From Sphingomonadales bacterium (GTDB lineage Bacteria > Pseudomonadota > Alphaproteobacteria > Sphingomonadales > Sphingomonadaceae): DNA of 64,000 bases. Position 1 is the stretch's first letter, and each line of letters opens with the position of its first letter. This document shows, piece after piece, positions 1 through 9,027 of this stretch. The notes under the pieces are model-generated. The model made no database searches, was not told where the DNA came from, and saw nothing but the letters and a program-made list of their open reading frames with translations. The stretch spans positions 496,001 through 560,000 of the forward strand of contig JADJGU010000001.1 of the NCBI GenBank assembly GCA_016707885.1, given 5' to 3'. The position numbers and the translations under genes were made by a program.

Positions 1-846
1 CAGAAACTGCTGGTGATCGACAATGAACATGCCCTGATTGGCGGCTTTAACATCACCGACCAATATTTCGGGCGGCGCGGCGATGACAGCTGGGAGGATC
101 TGGGGCTGACCGTGTCGGGGCCGGAAGTTGCGCGGATTTCAAAATATATATCGGAATTGATACAGCTGTCGGCGGGTGGCGGCGTGAAACTGCTCGCGCT
201 GCGTCGCCTTATCAAGGAGTGGCAACCAGGCGACGGGCCATTGCAGTGGCTGGTCGGTGGACCCACCAACCGGATCTCACCCTGGGCGTTGGCCCTCAAA
301 CGCGATCTGCAAAATGCGCGGACCATTGACATCGTCGCCGCCTATTTTTCACCCACACAGACAATCCTGCGGCGGCTGGCGTCGGCAGCACGCAAGGGCG
401 GCGAAGTGCGGCTGGTTTTGGCGGGACGAACCGACAATGGCGCCACCATCGGCGCCGCCCGCATCCTGTATGGCTATCTGCTCAAGCGGGACGTGCAGAT
501 TTGCGAATATCAGCCGCAATTGCTCCACACCAAGCTGCTGGTGATCGACAATGCTTGCTATATCGGCTCGGCCAATCTCGATATCCGCAGCCTGTTCATC
601 AACAAGGAGCTGATGCTGCGGATCGAAGATGCAAAGCTGGCGGGCTATCTGCGCGGACTGGCGGGGGAACTGGCGTTGGATAGCAAGGTGCAAACAGCAG
701 AGCACCATCGCAACCGCTTGTCGTGGTTCAACCGGCTGCGCTGGTCGCTCGCCTATCTGCTGGTGAACAGCGTCGACTATAATATCGGACGGCGCATTTC
801 GCTGCGCATCACCCAAATGCTGCAGAAACGACTGCCAGGCGGTTAG
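1..846 (+). CDS. Phospholipase D-family protein, cardiolipin-synthase-like (5' end outside window)
   Basis: The open frame begins before the window, so only the C-terminal 281 residues are seen. The first visible residues, QKLLVID, are the tail of the first HKD motif, whose His lies just upstream. The second motif, HTKLLVID followed by GSANLD, sits near visible residue 176. Two HKD motifs define the phospholipase D superfamily, and bacterial members of this size are mostly cardiolipin synthases that join phosphatidyl groups at the inner membrane. No membrane helix is visible in this part. The GTG at 13 is an internal codon, not a start. The family is certain; the exact substrate is inferred. 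Confidence 0.85.
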   Translation, partial: QKLLVIDNEHALIGGFNITDQYFGRRGDDSWEDLGLTVSGPEVARISKYISELIQLSAGGGVKLLALRRLIKEWQPGDGPLQWLVGGPTNRISPWALALKRDLQNARTIDIVAAYFSPTQTILRRLASAARKGGEVRLVLAGRTDNGATIGAARILYGYLLKRDVQICEYQPQLLHTKLLVIDNACYIGSANLDIRSLFINKELMLRIEDAKLAGYLRGLAGELALDSKVQTAEHHRNRLSWFNRLRWSLAYLLVNSVDYNIGRRISLRITQMLQKRLPGG

Positions 847-848
847 CC

Positions 849-1475
849 TCAGCTCTTCCAGCCCCAGAATAGATAACAGGGCAGGACGTTCCAGAATTCA
901 TAGCCATTGTCGATGCGCTTGAAATGCGGTTCCATGAAGTCGCGGACGCGGGCGCGGAACTGATAGACCAGAAACGCGCCGCCGGGGCGGATGGCCTTGC
1001 CGGTTTCCTCGGCAATTTTGGGGCCGAGATCGCCGGGCAGCGTCGAGAAGGGCAGGCCCGAAAGCACATAGTCGGCATGTTCAAAGCCGAAGCCGCGGAT
1101 GATATCATTCACATCTGCGGCAGATCCGTGCACCGCGATGAAGCGGCTATCCCGGAAATGCTTGCGCAGAAATTCGATGAAGTCTGGGTTGGTGTCGATT
1201 ACCAGCAGTGTCGCATCCGGACGCATCCGGTCGAGCACAGGCTGGCAGAAGGTGCCAACGCCCGGGCCATATTCGACGAACAGTTTGCATTCGTCCCACT
1301 TCACTGGCGCGAGCATTTTCTGCACCGTCCAGCGCGACGAAGGGATGATCGAGCCAACCATCACCGGGTGCTTGAGAAAGCCTTTGAAGAATACGCCCCA
1401 TGGGCCGAAAAATCGTTGCACCGATGTCTTGATGCGTTCGATCTTCGAAGTGATTGCTACCGAGCCGTCGTTCAT
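849..1475 (-). CDS. Class I SAM-dependent methyltransferase, PmtA-like phospholipid N-methyltransferase
   Basis: This 208-residue protein has the SAM-binding glycine motif VEYGPGVGT at about residues 67-75 and an acidic residue ending the next strand (LLVIDTNP, about 91-97). The N-terminal stretch FLKHPVMVGSIIPSS is typical of PmtA-type enzymes, which methylate phosphatidylethanolamine towards phosphatidylcholine, and of rRNA-dimethylase-like relatives. The start is the ATG preceded by AGGCGG; a TTG one codon upstream is less likely. The gene converges on the phospholipase D gene with a 2-base gap, which fits a shared role in membrane lipids. The substrate is inferred from family resemblance only. 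Confidence 0.75.
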   Translation of the reverse strand: MNDGSVAITSKIERIKTSVQRFFGPWGVFFKGFLKHPVMVGSIIPSSRWTVQKMLAPVKWDECKLFVEYGPGVGTFCQPVLDRMRPDATLLVIDTNPDFIEFLRKHFRDSRFIAVHGSAADVNDIIRGFGFEHADYVLSGLPFSTLPGDLGPKIAEETGKAIRPGGAFLVYQFRARVRDFMEPHFKRIDNGYEFWNVLPCYLFWGWKS

Positions 1476-1615
1476 CAATCCGCCTTAGGGCTGTAATACA
1501 GTGGTCATCTGCACTTGCAAATGCGCGCGCACGATGCAAGCGGGTTAAGCAAAAAAGTCGATAAAGCGACCAAGCGGGGTTGCCCCAAACGTAAAGTCAA
1601 TCCTATGGATGGAGC

Positions 1616-1939
1616 ATGCCGACCTACCCGCCTTCGACCGTCGCGGTCATCTTCATCGCCGAACGGACATTGGCGGATGATGCGGGCTATGGGGTTGCCG
1701 CCGATGCGATGGTTGAACTGGCTAGCGCGCAACCGGGCTATCTCGGCATCAATTCAGCTCGTGGTGACGACCGTGTGGGCATCACCGTCAGCTATTGGGC
1801 AGATGAGGACGCTGCCAAGGCGTGGCGCGACAACACCGAACATGCGGCAATCCGCAATGCAGGGCGTGACCGCTGGTACAGCTGGTACGACCTTCACGTC
1901 ACCTCGATCACGCGCAGCTATGATTGGGTGAAGCCATAA
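1616..1939 (+). CDS. Antibiotic biosynthesis monooxygenase (ABM)-fold protein
   Basis: This 107-residue protein matches small ABM/dimeric alpha-beta barrel proteins. It has an N-terminal beta strand (VAVIFIAERT), a central helix, the segment QPGYLGINSARG, and the WADEDAAKAWRDN region common in this fold. Such proteins act as cofactor-free monooxygenases or as small-molecule quality-control enzymes in the cytoplasm. Its stop overlaps the ATG of the following MFS gene (TAATG), which suggests translational coupling and perhaps a shared substrate. GGAG lies very close to the chosen ATG, so the start is uncertain by a few codons. Confidence 0.7.
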   Translation: MPTYPPSTVAVIFIAERTLADDAGYGVAADAMVELASAQPGYLGINSARGDDRVGITVSYWADEDAAKAWRDNTEHAAIRNAGRDRWYSWYDLHVTSITRSYDWVKP

Positions 1940-3249
1940 TGCCCAAAAGCCCGGCCATCCCCGCCGATCGGGTAACGATCCTGTTCCTGGTGATGCTGGT
2001 CGCAGCAGCGGGCAACACCGCAATGCAATCCGCCCTGCCCGCGATTGCCAGCAAGCTCGACATTGCCGACGTCTGGGTCAGTCTCGCGTTCAGCTGGTCG
2101 GCTTTGCTCTGGGTGCTGACCGCGCCCAAATGGGCGAGGCTGTCGGACAAGCGCGGGCGCAAGGCGTTGATGACCGTCGGCGTGATCGGCTTTGCAGCAT
2201 CAATGGGGCTGTGCGGGCTGGTGCTGTGGCTCGGCCTTGAAGGATTCATCGCACCAGCCGCGACCTTCATCATCTTTGCCATATTCCGCAGCCTCTATGG
2301 TGGCTTCGGCTCCGCCGCCCCGCCCGCTGTGCAAGCCTATATCGCCGCACGGACAGAGCGCGAGGAGCGGGCCAAGGCGCTGTCGCTACTCGCTTCCTCC
2401 TTCGGGCTCGGAACCGTCATCGGCCCTGCGCTGGCCCATTTCCTGATTTTCGAACCATTCGGGCTGGCCGGGCCGCTGGTGGTGTTCGCCAGCTTTGGTG
2501 TGCTCGTGCTCGTTGCACTCAAGCTCCGCCTGCCCAACGACACCCCCCGCTTTGCCGCGCGCGGGATCGTCACCTCCTACCCCTCTGCCGCCTCGGTCAA
2601 CCAGCCCGAGGTCGAAGAGGGCATCGAGGAAGACAATGCCCTGCCGCGCGAGGAAGTGCGCCTGCGCTGGCGTGACGAGCGTTTTGCAAGCTGGCTGGTC
2701 GCGGGCCTGATCGGTGGCCATGCGCAGGCCATCATGCTGGGTGTGGTGGGCTTCCTGATCCGCGACCGGTTGGGGCTGCATGATTTACCGAAGGAGACGG
2801 TTGAGGCAACCGGTTCGGTGATGTTTGTTGGCGCAATGGCGACCTTGCTCGCCCAATGGGGGCTGATTCCCATCCTGCAGATCGGTTCGCGCGCGTCTGT
2901 CCTGTGGGGTGCATTCCTTGCTCTGCTCGGCATCACGTTGGTCGGGGTGAGCTTCGATTTTTACGGCATCACTTTGGGCTTTGCGCTCGCCTCGCTGGGT
3001 TTCGGTTTGTACCGTCCGGGCTTTACCACAGGCGCTTCGCTTGCCGTTCGCCGTTTTGAGCAGGGTGATGTGGCCGGCAAGATCGCATCATTGAACGGCT
3101 CGGCCTATATCGTCACACCCGCCATTGGCGTGGCCCTGTTCAACTGGTGGGAACCGGCGACCTTCATCCTGATTGGAGCGGCGCTGCTCTATCTGATTGT
3201 CTGGGGACGCAAGGCGCTGGACGATGCGCCCAAACCCTTGGGCGCCTGA
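1939..3249 (+). CDS. Major facilitator superfamily transporter, drug-efflux type
   Basis: This 436-residue inner-membrane protein has about 12 hydrophobic segments. The MFS signature between helices 2 and 3 reads KWARLSDKRGRK, and a charged central loop (about residues 220-250) separates the two halves. Helix 5 has the SFGLGTVIGPAL pattern, close to motif C of proton-driven drug antiporters, so export of a toxic organic compound is plausible. Translation most likely starts at the ATG that overlaps the stop of the ABM-fold gene. An in-frame TTG 15 bases upstream is possible but less likely. The substrate is not evident. Confidence 0.85.
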   Translation: MPKSPAIPADRVTILFLVMLVAAAGNTAMQSALPAIASKLDIADVWVSLAFSWSALLWVLTAPKWARLSDKRGRKALMTVGVIGFAASMGLCGLVLWLGLEGFIAPAATFIIFAIFRSLYGGFGSAAPPAVQAYIAARTEREERAKALSLLASSFGLGTVIGPALAHFLIFEPFGLAGPLVVFASFGVLVLVALKLRLPNDTPRFAARGIVTSYPSAASVNQPEVEEGIEEDNALPREEVRLRWRDERFASWLVAGLIGGHAQAIMLGVVGFLIRDRLGLHDLPKETVEATGSVMFVGAMATLLAQWGLIPILQIGSRASVLWGAFLALLGITLVGVSFDFYGITLGFALASLGFGLYRPGFTTGASLAVRRFEQGDVAGKIASLNGSAYIVTPAIGVALFNWWEPATFILIGAALLYLIVWGRKALDDAPKPLGA

Positions 3250-3717
3250 TTAAGCTTCGTTGCTTGAGCCATCCTTGTAGATGAAGCCGTAAAGCGGATA
3301 GCTGGAGGTGCCGAGGCCGTTTACCGGCGCATACCAGACGCGGACTTCGCTCCAGTCGCCAGCCGCCGAAACGTCGAGTACGCGTGCACCGCGTTCGATC
3401 TGGCCGCGACGGCCGTTGATTAACGACCAGTTGGCATGGTCGATCAAAACTTCGCGGTCGGAAACAATCTTGCTGACCATGCCGACATGGCCAATCGGCA
3501 TCGAGCGGGTTGGCTTGAATGCGATGACGGCACCAACTTTCGGTTCATTGCCGCGCTCATATTTGCCCGCTGCCTGACCCCACCAGGTGCCCGCATTCCC
3601 AAAAATCTCAATCCCCGAAACATCACGCGCAAAGGGAGCGCATTGCAGCGCCATCGCTTGAGCGGGAATGAGAAGGGCAAGCGCGCCAAGAGCAGCGACA
3701 AATTTCTTGCGGAACAT
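3250..3717 (-). CDS. Secreted CHAP-domain amidase/peptidase
   Basis: This 155-residue protein has a signal peptide (about 1-24, hydrophobic core AALGALALLIPAQAMA). A CHAP domain follows, with the catalytic Cys in QCAPFAR (about residue 26), the His in GHVGMV (about 77) and a polar residue in DHANW (about 93-96). CHAP enzymes are cysteine amidases that cut peptidoglycan peptides in the periplasm or outside the cell. The protein is little more than one domain and has no wall-binding repeats. Sphingomonads commonly carry several such small CHAP proteins. Its stop abuts the stop of the MFS gene in a convergent arrangement. Confidence 0.85.
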   Translation of the reverse strand: MFRKKFVAALGALALLIPAQAMALQCAPFARDVSGIEIFGNAGTWWGQAAGKYERGNEPKVGAVIAFKPTRSMPIGHVGMVSKIVSDREVLIDHANWSLINGRRGQIERGARVLDVSAAGDWSEVRVWYAPVNGLGTSSYPLYGFIYKDGSSNEA

Positions 3718-3902
3718 GGAAAAGCGACCCCGAACCTTTATTTTATATCAGCCTGATGGCCGTGACGGGGTTTCGCCACAATATCTAGTCGGTGACCTGT
3801 CGGGTTACTAAGATGAACCGTTGTTCATTTTCGGCCCGTCGCCGGAGAGCATCAACTCACCGGCGATCGGAGCGCATGTTAAAAATGTGCCATCGAAGAA
3901 TC

Positions 3903-3986
3903 ACCGTAGCCCTGAGCCTGTCGAAGGGCGCTTCAAAGTTCAGCGCCATGCCTTGAGGCGTACTTCGACAAGCTCAGCACTACGGT
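3903..3986. repeat. REP-like inverted repeat (CTGAGCCTGTCGAAG family), copy 1
   Basis: The left end reads ACCGTAGCCCTGAGCCTG followed by TCGAAG. The right end is its near inverse, CTTCGACAAGCTCAG followed by CACTACGGT. A diverged second copy lies at 61094-61162. This is a known type of extragenic palindrome in sphingomonads and other proteobacteria. It fills most of the 291-base gap between the CHAP gene and the FadB-like gene. The rest of the gap holds only a short ATGAAC-CGTT-GTTCAT hairpin at about 3813-3828. Confidence 0.8.
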
Positions 3987-4008
3987 TTCTTATCGACTCG
4001 GGTTTGGA

Positions 4009-6019
4009 TCAGGCCGCCTTAGCTTTCAGGCTGTCGGCAACTTTCACGCCTTGGCGCTCAAGCGATTCGACAATCTTCTTGGCCCCTTCAAGGTCGCCCC
4101 AGAACATCGGGCCACCGCGATAGACAGGCCAGCCATAGCCATAAATCCAGACCACATCGATGTCGGAAGCGCGCTGCGCCATGCCTTCTTCCAGGATCAG
4201 ATAGCCTTCATTGACCATCGGATAGAGGCAGCGTTCGACGATTTCCTGATCGCTGATTTCGCGTTTCTGCATGTTCGAGCGGCTGCGGAAATCCTCGATG
4301 ATGGCCAGCGCTTCGGCGCTGGGCGTGCGGTTGCGCTTTTCGTCATAATCGTAAAAGCCCTTGCCGTTTTTCTGGCCGAAGCGACCGGCAAGGCACATGG
4401 CCTCGCGCACATTGGTCGGCTCTTTGCGAGGTATCGCGGTGCCAGCCAATGTCCATCCCCGCCAAGTCCGCCATCTGGAACGGCCCCATCGGGAAACCGA
4501 AATCGGTGAATACATTGTCGATCTGTTCGGGCGATGCACCTTCCATCAAAAGCGCATTCGCCGGAATCTGGCGCTGGCTGAGCATGCGGTTGCCGATGAA
4601 GCCGTGACAAACACCTGCGACCACCGCAATCTTGCCGATTTTCTTGCCGATAGCCATCGCGGTTGCTAGCACGTCGTCAGCGGTCTTGTCGCCGCGCACA
4701 ACCTCGAGCAGCTTCATGACATTGGCGGGCGAGAAGAAGTGCATGCCGAGCACATCCTGCGGACGCGAGGTCGAGGCCGCAATCTCGTTCACATCCAGAT
4801 AGCTGGTGTTCGATGCGAGGATCGCACCCGGCTTGCAGATTGTGTCGAGCTTTCCGAACACGTCTTTCTTGACGTCCATGCTTTCGTAGACCGCCTCGAT
4901 CACCAGATCGCAATCGGCAAGGTCTTCCAAGCTGAGCGAGGGCGTGAGCAGGCCCATCATTTTTTCGACCTGCTCGCTGGTGTAGCGGCCCTTGGCAGCC
5001 GAAGCCTCGTAATTCTTGCGGATGACACCCACGCCGCGATCGAGATTTTCCTGCACCATTTCAACGATGGTGACCGGGATGCCCTTTTGCAGGAAGTTCA
5101 TCGTGATGCCGCCACCCATGGTGCCCGCACCGATCACGCCGACCTTCTTGATGTCGCGCAACTGGGTGTCCTTGGGCAGGCCGTCGATCTTGGCTGCCTG
5201 ACGTTCGGCGAAGAACATGTGCCGCTGCGCCGCGGACTGGCTACCCGTCATCAGTTTCATGAATTCGGCGCGTTCGAATTTCAGGCCGTCTTCGATATTC
5301 GGATTTTCTGCCGCAGCAGCCACGCAGCGCAGGTTGGCATAAGGCGCATCAAAGCCTTTCCACTTGCGCGCATTTTCCGCCTCAAGCTTGGCGATGATTG
5401 CCGTGTCACCCTTAACGGGCAGGTCGCGGGTGTGGCGCGGGCCTTTTGCGACGCATTCGCGTGCGAAAGCAACGGCATCGGCAGCGAGGCTGTCTTCTCC
5501 AGCCAGTTTATCGATCAGACCGGTATCAAGCGCCTTTTGCGCAGAGATAGGTTCGCCCAGCGAGGTCATGACGGCGGCCTGTTCGATGCCAACAAGGCGC
5601 GGCAGCCGCTGTGTGCCGCCAGCGCCGGGCAACAGGCCCAGCTTGACTTCGGGCACGCCGAGTTTCGCCGACGGCACGGCAATACGGTAATGGCAGACAA
5701 GAGTTGTCTCCAGACCGCCGCCCAGTGCCGTGCCATGGATTGCCGCGATCACCGGCTTGGTCGCGGTTTCGATGGTGTTGAGCACAGCATTGAAATCCGG
5801 GCCTTGCGGCGGCTTGCCAAATTCGGTGATGTCGGCGCCAGCGATGAAGGTCTGCCCTTCGCAGCGGATGATAATCGCCTTGACGCTGTCGTCCTTCAGA
5901 CCCTGTTCGATACCATCCGAAATGCCCTGGCGCACGTGCCAGCTGAGCGCGTTTACCGGCGGATTGTTGACGGAAAGGACGAGGATTTCACCGTCCTGCG
6001 AGGTGGTTACGGATTGCAT
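4009..6019 (-). pseudogene. FadB/FadJ-type enoyl-CoA hydratase / 3-hydroxyacyl-CoA dehydrogenase, frameshifted
   Basis: Two overlapping frames together encode one protein of about 670 residues, the usual length of this multifunctional beta-oxidation enzyme. The crotonase part (about 1-190) has GGLETTL and [13 protein letters not shown] with both catalytic Glu. The dehydrogenase part has the NAD motif GAGTMGGG (297-304), GMHFFSP with the catalytic His, and the C-terminal [11 protein letters not shown] region. The frame breaks near 4421-4430, after GMDIGWHRD. Reading resumes one base later with [12 protein letters not shown], so two bases are missing or one is extra. Both sides are well conserved, so a sequencing error or a very recent mutation is likely. 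The gene is last in the minus-strand catabolic arm. Confidence 0.88.
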
Positions 6020-6035
6020 ATTACTTCCCTTTCTG

Positions 6036-6129
6036 CTCCCCTCCCGCTTGCGGGAGGGGCTGGGGGAGGGCCTGAAACGAATGCGGTTGGACGGGCCCTC
6101 CCCTAACCCCTCCCGCTTGCGGGAGGGGG
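6036..6129. repeat. Composite palindromic repeat (CCCCTCCCGC family), copy 1
   Basis: Two hairpin units, CCCCTCCCGCTTGCGGGAGG, flank a spacer and are joined by the inverse pair GGGGGAGGGCC and GGGCCCTCCCC, so the whole block can fold on itself. A near-identical block is at 17283-17385, and a single simpler hairpin lies at 57521-57540. It fills the gap between the serine hydrolase and the FadB-like gene. It may weaken read-through or stabilise the upstream transcript. Confidence 0.85.
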
Positions 6130-6130
6130 A

Positions 6131-7333
6131 CTAAGCCGCCAAAGCCGCATACATCATCGTGCGAATTTCACGCCGGATCGGATAAGTTGACGAGGGCGCG
6201 AGCTGGGTCATGAAGACCATGATCAGGTCTTCGACCGGGTCGATCAGGAATGCGGTCGAATACATGCCGCCCCAGTAGAATTCACCCTTTGAGCCTGCGA
6301 GCATCGTCGCCGCCGGATCAATATTGCAGGCAAAACCGAGGCCGAAACCGATGCCTGCATTTTCCGCTTCGCTGAACAGCGATTTCGAATGCTGGGTCAA
6401 ATCGCCGCCGCCAGGCAGATGGTTGGCGGTCATAAGCTCCAAAGTCTTGGGGCTGATGATCTGAACGCCGTCAAGCGCCCCGCCATTCAGCAGCATCCTG
6501 CAGAAGCGATGATAATCGTGGACGGTCGAAGCCAACCCGCCGCCACCCGATTCAAACTTCCAACCTTGCGCCCACAGGCTGTCGGCGCCGGCCTTGTCGG
6601 TCTGCACCATCTTGTCTTTGGGGTGGAACGCATAGCAGGGCGGAATGCGGTGCGCCTGGTCGGCGGCCACCTTGAAGCCGGTATCGTTCATCCCGAGCGG
6701 TTCAAAAATATGCTCGCGGAAATAGTCGCCCAGCGACTGGCCCGAAATGCGCTCTACCAATACGCCCAATACGTCGGTCGAAACCGAATAATTCCAGCAA
6801 GTGCCCGGATCGAATTCGAGCGGAATCTGCGACAGATGGTTGATGAAGCTCTGGCTGTCACTCTTCATCCAGTGCTCAAGCTCGGTCTTGCGATAGGCCG
6901 CATCGACCGGCGTGCGTTCCTGGAAACTGTAAGTGAAGCCGGTGGTGTGACGCAGCACGTCGATGATGTTGAGCCGTGTCGTGGGCGGGCGGCTGGTGAA
7001 GGGCACATTGCCACCGCCAGCCATGAATACGCCCAGATCGGCAAATTCCGGGATATATTTGGCGACCGGCTCGCTGAGCGCGACCTTCCCCTGCTCCACC
7101 AACTGCATGAAGGCGATCGAAGTGATCGGTTTGGTCATGCTGGCGATGCGGAAAATGGCATCATGGTCGACACCTGACGCCCATGTATGCGCGACTTCGT
7201 CACCACGCCCGATAAGCAGCGCGCCGAAGGGCAGCTTGCCACTGTCCAGATATTTGGCCTGAATATGCGCGCCGATCCGGGCAAGCCGATCGGGCAGAAA
7301 ACCAAGTTCAAGTGCTGCGTTGTCGTCGCTCAT
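6131..7333 (-). CDS. Serine hydrolase of the class C beta-lactamase / EstB fold
   Basis: This 400-residue protein has the nucleophile motif SMTK at residues 65-68 and a Tyr-containing second motif in WNYSVSTD (Tyr about 182), followed by the [14 protein letters not shown] region typical of this family. There is no signal peptide, so it is probably cytoplasmic. Members act as esterases or amide hydrolases rather than true beta-lactamases. It sits one base downstream of an SDR gene and upstream of FadB, so an esterase or lactonase step in the same catabolic route is a reasonable inference. Two paralogues occur at 18192-19316 and 32990-34129. Confidence 0.85.
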   Translation of the reverse strand: MSDDNAALELGFLPDRLARIGAHIQAKYLDSGKLPFGALLIGRGDEVAHTWASGVDHDAIFRIASMTKPITSIAFMQLVEQGKVALSEPVAKYIPEFADLGVFMAGGGNVPFTSRPPTTRLNIIDVLRHTTGFTYSFQERTPVDAAYRKTELEHWMKSDSQSFINHLSQIPLEFDPGTCWNYSVSTDVLGVLVERISGQSLGDYFREHIFEPLGMNDTGFKVAADQAHRIPPCYAFHPKDKMVQTDKAGADSLWAQGWKFESGGGGLASTVHDYHRFCRMLLNGGALDGVQIISPKTLELMTANHLPGGGDLTQHSKSLFSEAENAGIGFGLGFACNIDPAATMLAGSKGEFYWGGMYSTAFLIDPVEDLIMVFMTQLAPSSTYPIRREIRTMMYAALAA

Positions 7334-7334
7334 G

Positions 7335-8138
7335 TCAGTGTGCCGTCTGTCCGAGAAGTTGCCGGGTTACCGGATGCGAGCTGGTCAAACCACCGTCGAC
7401 CGCAATCGCCTGACCGTTGACATAGCTTGCCTGATCAGAGGCGAGGAACAGTGCGACATTGGCCAGCTCCTCTGGTTGGGCCGCCCGCTTCAGCGGGTTC
7501 AATTGCCCCACCTTGTGCATCACATCCTTCGAACGGGCATAGTCAAAGGTCGGCTTGGTCATGCCGGTTTCGGTGAGCCCCGGGCAGATCGCATTCACGC
7601 GCACGCCCGATGTCGTCAGCTGCTGCGCCGCTGTCTTGGCGAGGTTGATAACGCCTGCCTTCGACGCCGAATAGGTCAGCGGGCCAGCCCCCGAATTGAG
7701 GCCTGCGACACTCGCGGTCAGCACGATGGCCCCGCCGCGCCCCTGATCGACCATCGCCTTGCCCGCATGTTTCACCATCAAGGCGGGGCCAATGACGTTG
7801 ACGCGGAAGGTTTCGGCCATGGTGGCAGGATCGATTTCAAAGATTCCGCCCATATCGCCGATGATACCGGCATTGGCGAAGGCGACATCTATGCCGCCAT
7901 AATTGGCCTTCGCCGTCTCGACGAGCTTCGCCACATCGGCCTCTACGCCGGCATCAATCTGCAACGCGGTAACGGTGCCGCCTGCTTCCTCGACCATCTT
8001 GGCCGTTTCGAAAACCGCTTCGGTCTTGTCGCCAATAACCAGCTTCGCGCCTTCGGCAGCAAACCGTTTGGCAGATGCGCGGCCGATCCCCGAACCCGCG
8101 CCTGTTATGATTGCGACTTTGCCTGCAAGTGCGCCCAT
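7335..8138 (-). CDS. Short-chain dehydrogenase/reductase (SDR)
   Basis: This 267-residue classical SDR has the cofactor motif TGAGSGIG near the N-terminus, NAG at the end of beta 4, catalytic Ser in LTASVAG, YSASK for Tyr and Lys, and the C-terminal [11 protein letters not shown] segment. An Asp-free GDKT segment after beta 2 leaves NAD versus NADP open. The chosen ATG lies six bases after AGGAGG. Another ATG two codons upstream overlaps the previous stop but sits directly against AGGAGG. It oxidises or reduces an alcohol/ketone, probably a beta-oxidation-related intermediate, given its neighbours. Confidence 0.85.
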   Translation of the reverse strand: MGALAGKVAIITGAGSGIGRASAKRFAAEGAKLVIGDKTEAVFETAKMVEEAGGTVTALQIDAGVEADVAKLVETAKANYGGIDVAFANAGIIGDMGGIFEIDPATMAETFRVNVIGPALMVKHAGKAMVDQGRGGAIVLTASVAGLNSGAGPLTYSASKAGVINLAKTAAQQLTTSGVRVNAICPGLTETGMTKPTFDYARSKDVMHKVGQLNPLKRAAQPEELANVALFLASDQASYVNGQAIAVDGGLTSSHPVTRQLLGQTAH

Positions 8139-8140
8139 GC

Positions 8141-8914
8141 TCATCCTCCTGAAATTGTATTGCCGCCGTCGATGACGATGGTTTGCCCTGTGGTAAAGCC
8201 GCCTGCCTTGCTGGCAAGGAATACCGCTGCCCCTGCGATTTCATATGGCTCACCGATGCGGCGCAGCGACGAGCGACGGGTTGAAATTTCCAACGTATCG
8301 GGATTCTCCCAAAGCGCGCGGGCAAAGTCGGTCTTGATGAGGCCCGGCGCAATGCAGTTCACGCGCACGCCCTTTGGCCCGAATTCATCGGCCAGATTGC
8401 GCGCCATCTGCATGTCGGCAGCCTTGGAAATGCAATAGGCACCGATGACGGTCGAAGCCTTCAAACCGCCGACCGACGAAACGATGGTGACCGACCCCTG
8501 CCCACGTTCGCACATTTCGGGCGCGACCATGTGGATCAGCCAATGGTTGGACAATATGTTGTTGTCCATGATCTTGCGGAACTGATCGTCGCTGATCCCG
8601 GCGCTGGGGCCATAATAGGGGTTGGATGCCGCATTGCAGACCAAGGCGGTTATCTTGCCGAATGCCTTGCGGGTTTCATCGACCAGATGCTGCAAATCTT
8701 CCTTCGACGAAATGTTGGCCGCAACGGCGATCGCAGTGTCAGCGCCATATTTGGCGTTGATTTCAGCCGCGACTGCATCGCAGGCATCCTGCTTGCGGCT
8801 GGAAATGACAACTTTGGCGCCATGCTCGGCCATTTCTTCGGCAATCGCCTTGCCGATGCCGCGCGATGACCCGGTGATGAGGGCAACCTGCCCGCTCATG
8901 TCGAAAAGGGACAT
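8141..8914 (-). CDS. Short-chain dehydrogenase/reductase (SDR)
   Basis: This 257-residue classical SDR has TGSSRGIG near residues 14-21, SSRK after beta 2 (which favours NADP), NAAS, catalytic Ser in VSSVGG, YCISK, and IVIDGGN at the C-terminus. It resembles the SDRs often found beside ACAD10/11-type dehydrogenase genes. It lies upstream of a second SDR in the same operon, with the start of that gene inside the tail of this one. The two SDRs share only family-level features, so they are not recent duplicates. Confidence 0.85.
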   Translation of the reverse strand: MSLFDMSGQVALITGSSRGIGKAIAEEMAEHGAKVVISSRKQDACDAVAAEINAKYGADTAIAVAANISSKEDLQHLVDETRKAFGKITALVCNAASNPYYGPSAGISDDQFRKIMDNNILSNHWLIHMVAPEMCERGQGSVTIVSSVGGLKASTVIGAYCISKAADMQMARNLADEFGPKGVRVNCIAPGLIKTDFARALWENPDTLEISTRRSSLRRIGEPYEIAGAAVFLASKAGGFTTGQTIVIDGGNTISGG

Positions 8915-9027
8915 ATGATCTCCTCCATTTACGTCGCCCCTACGCAGGCAGGAGCCGCAGTAGGTTTACCCAAAGCAGGCTGCGAAAACTTCCAGCGGCC
9001 CCGGCCTTAGCCTGGGCTACGCCATGT

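Noticed and set aside
4739..6106. 455-codon plus-strand frame opposite the FadB-like gene
   Set aside because: No recognisable domain; the opposite strand has complete crotonase and dehydrogenase motifs.
6036..6129. CRISPR-like repeats
   Set aside because: Only two hairpin units with no unique spacers or cas genes; it is a palindromic extragenic element.
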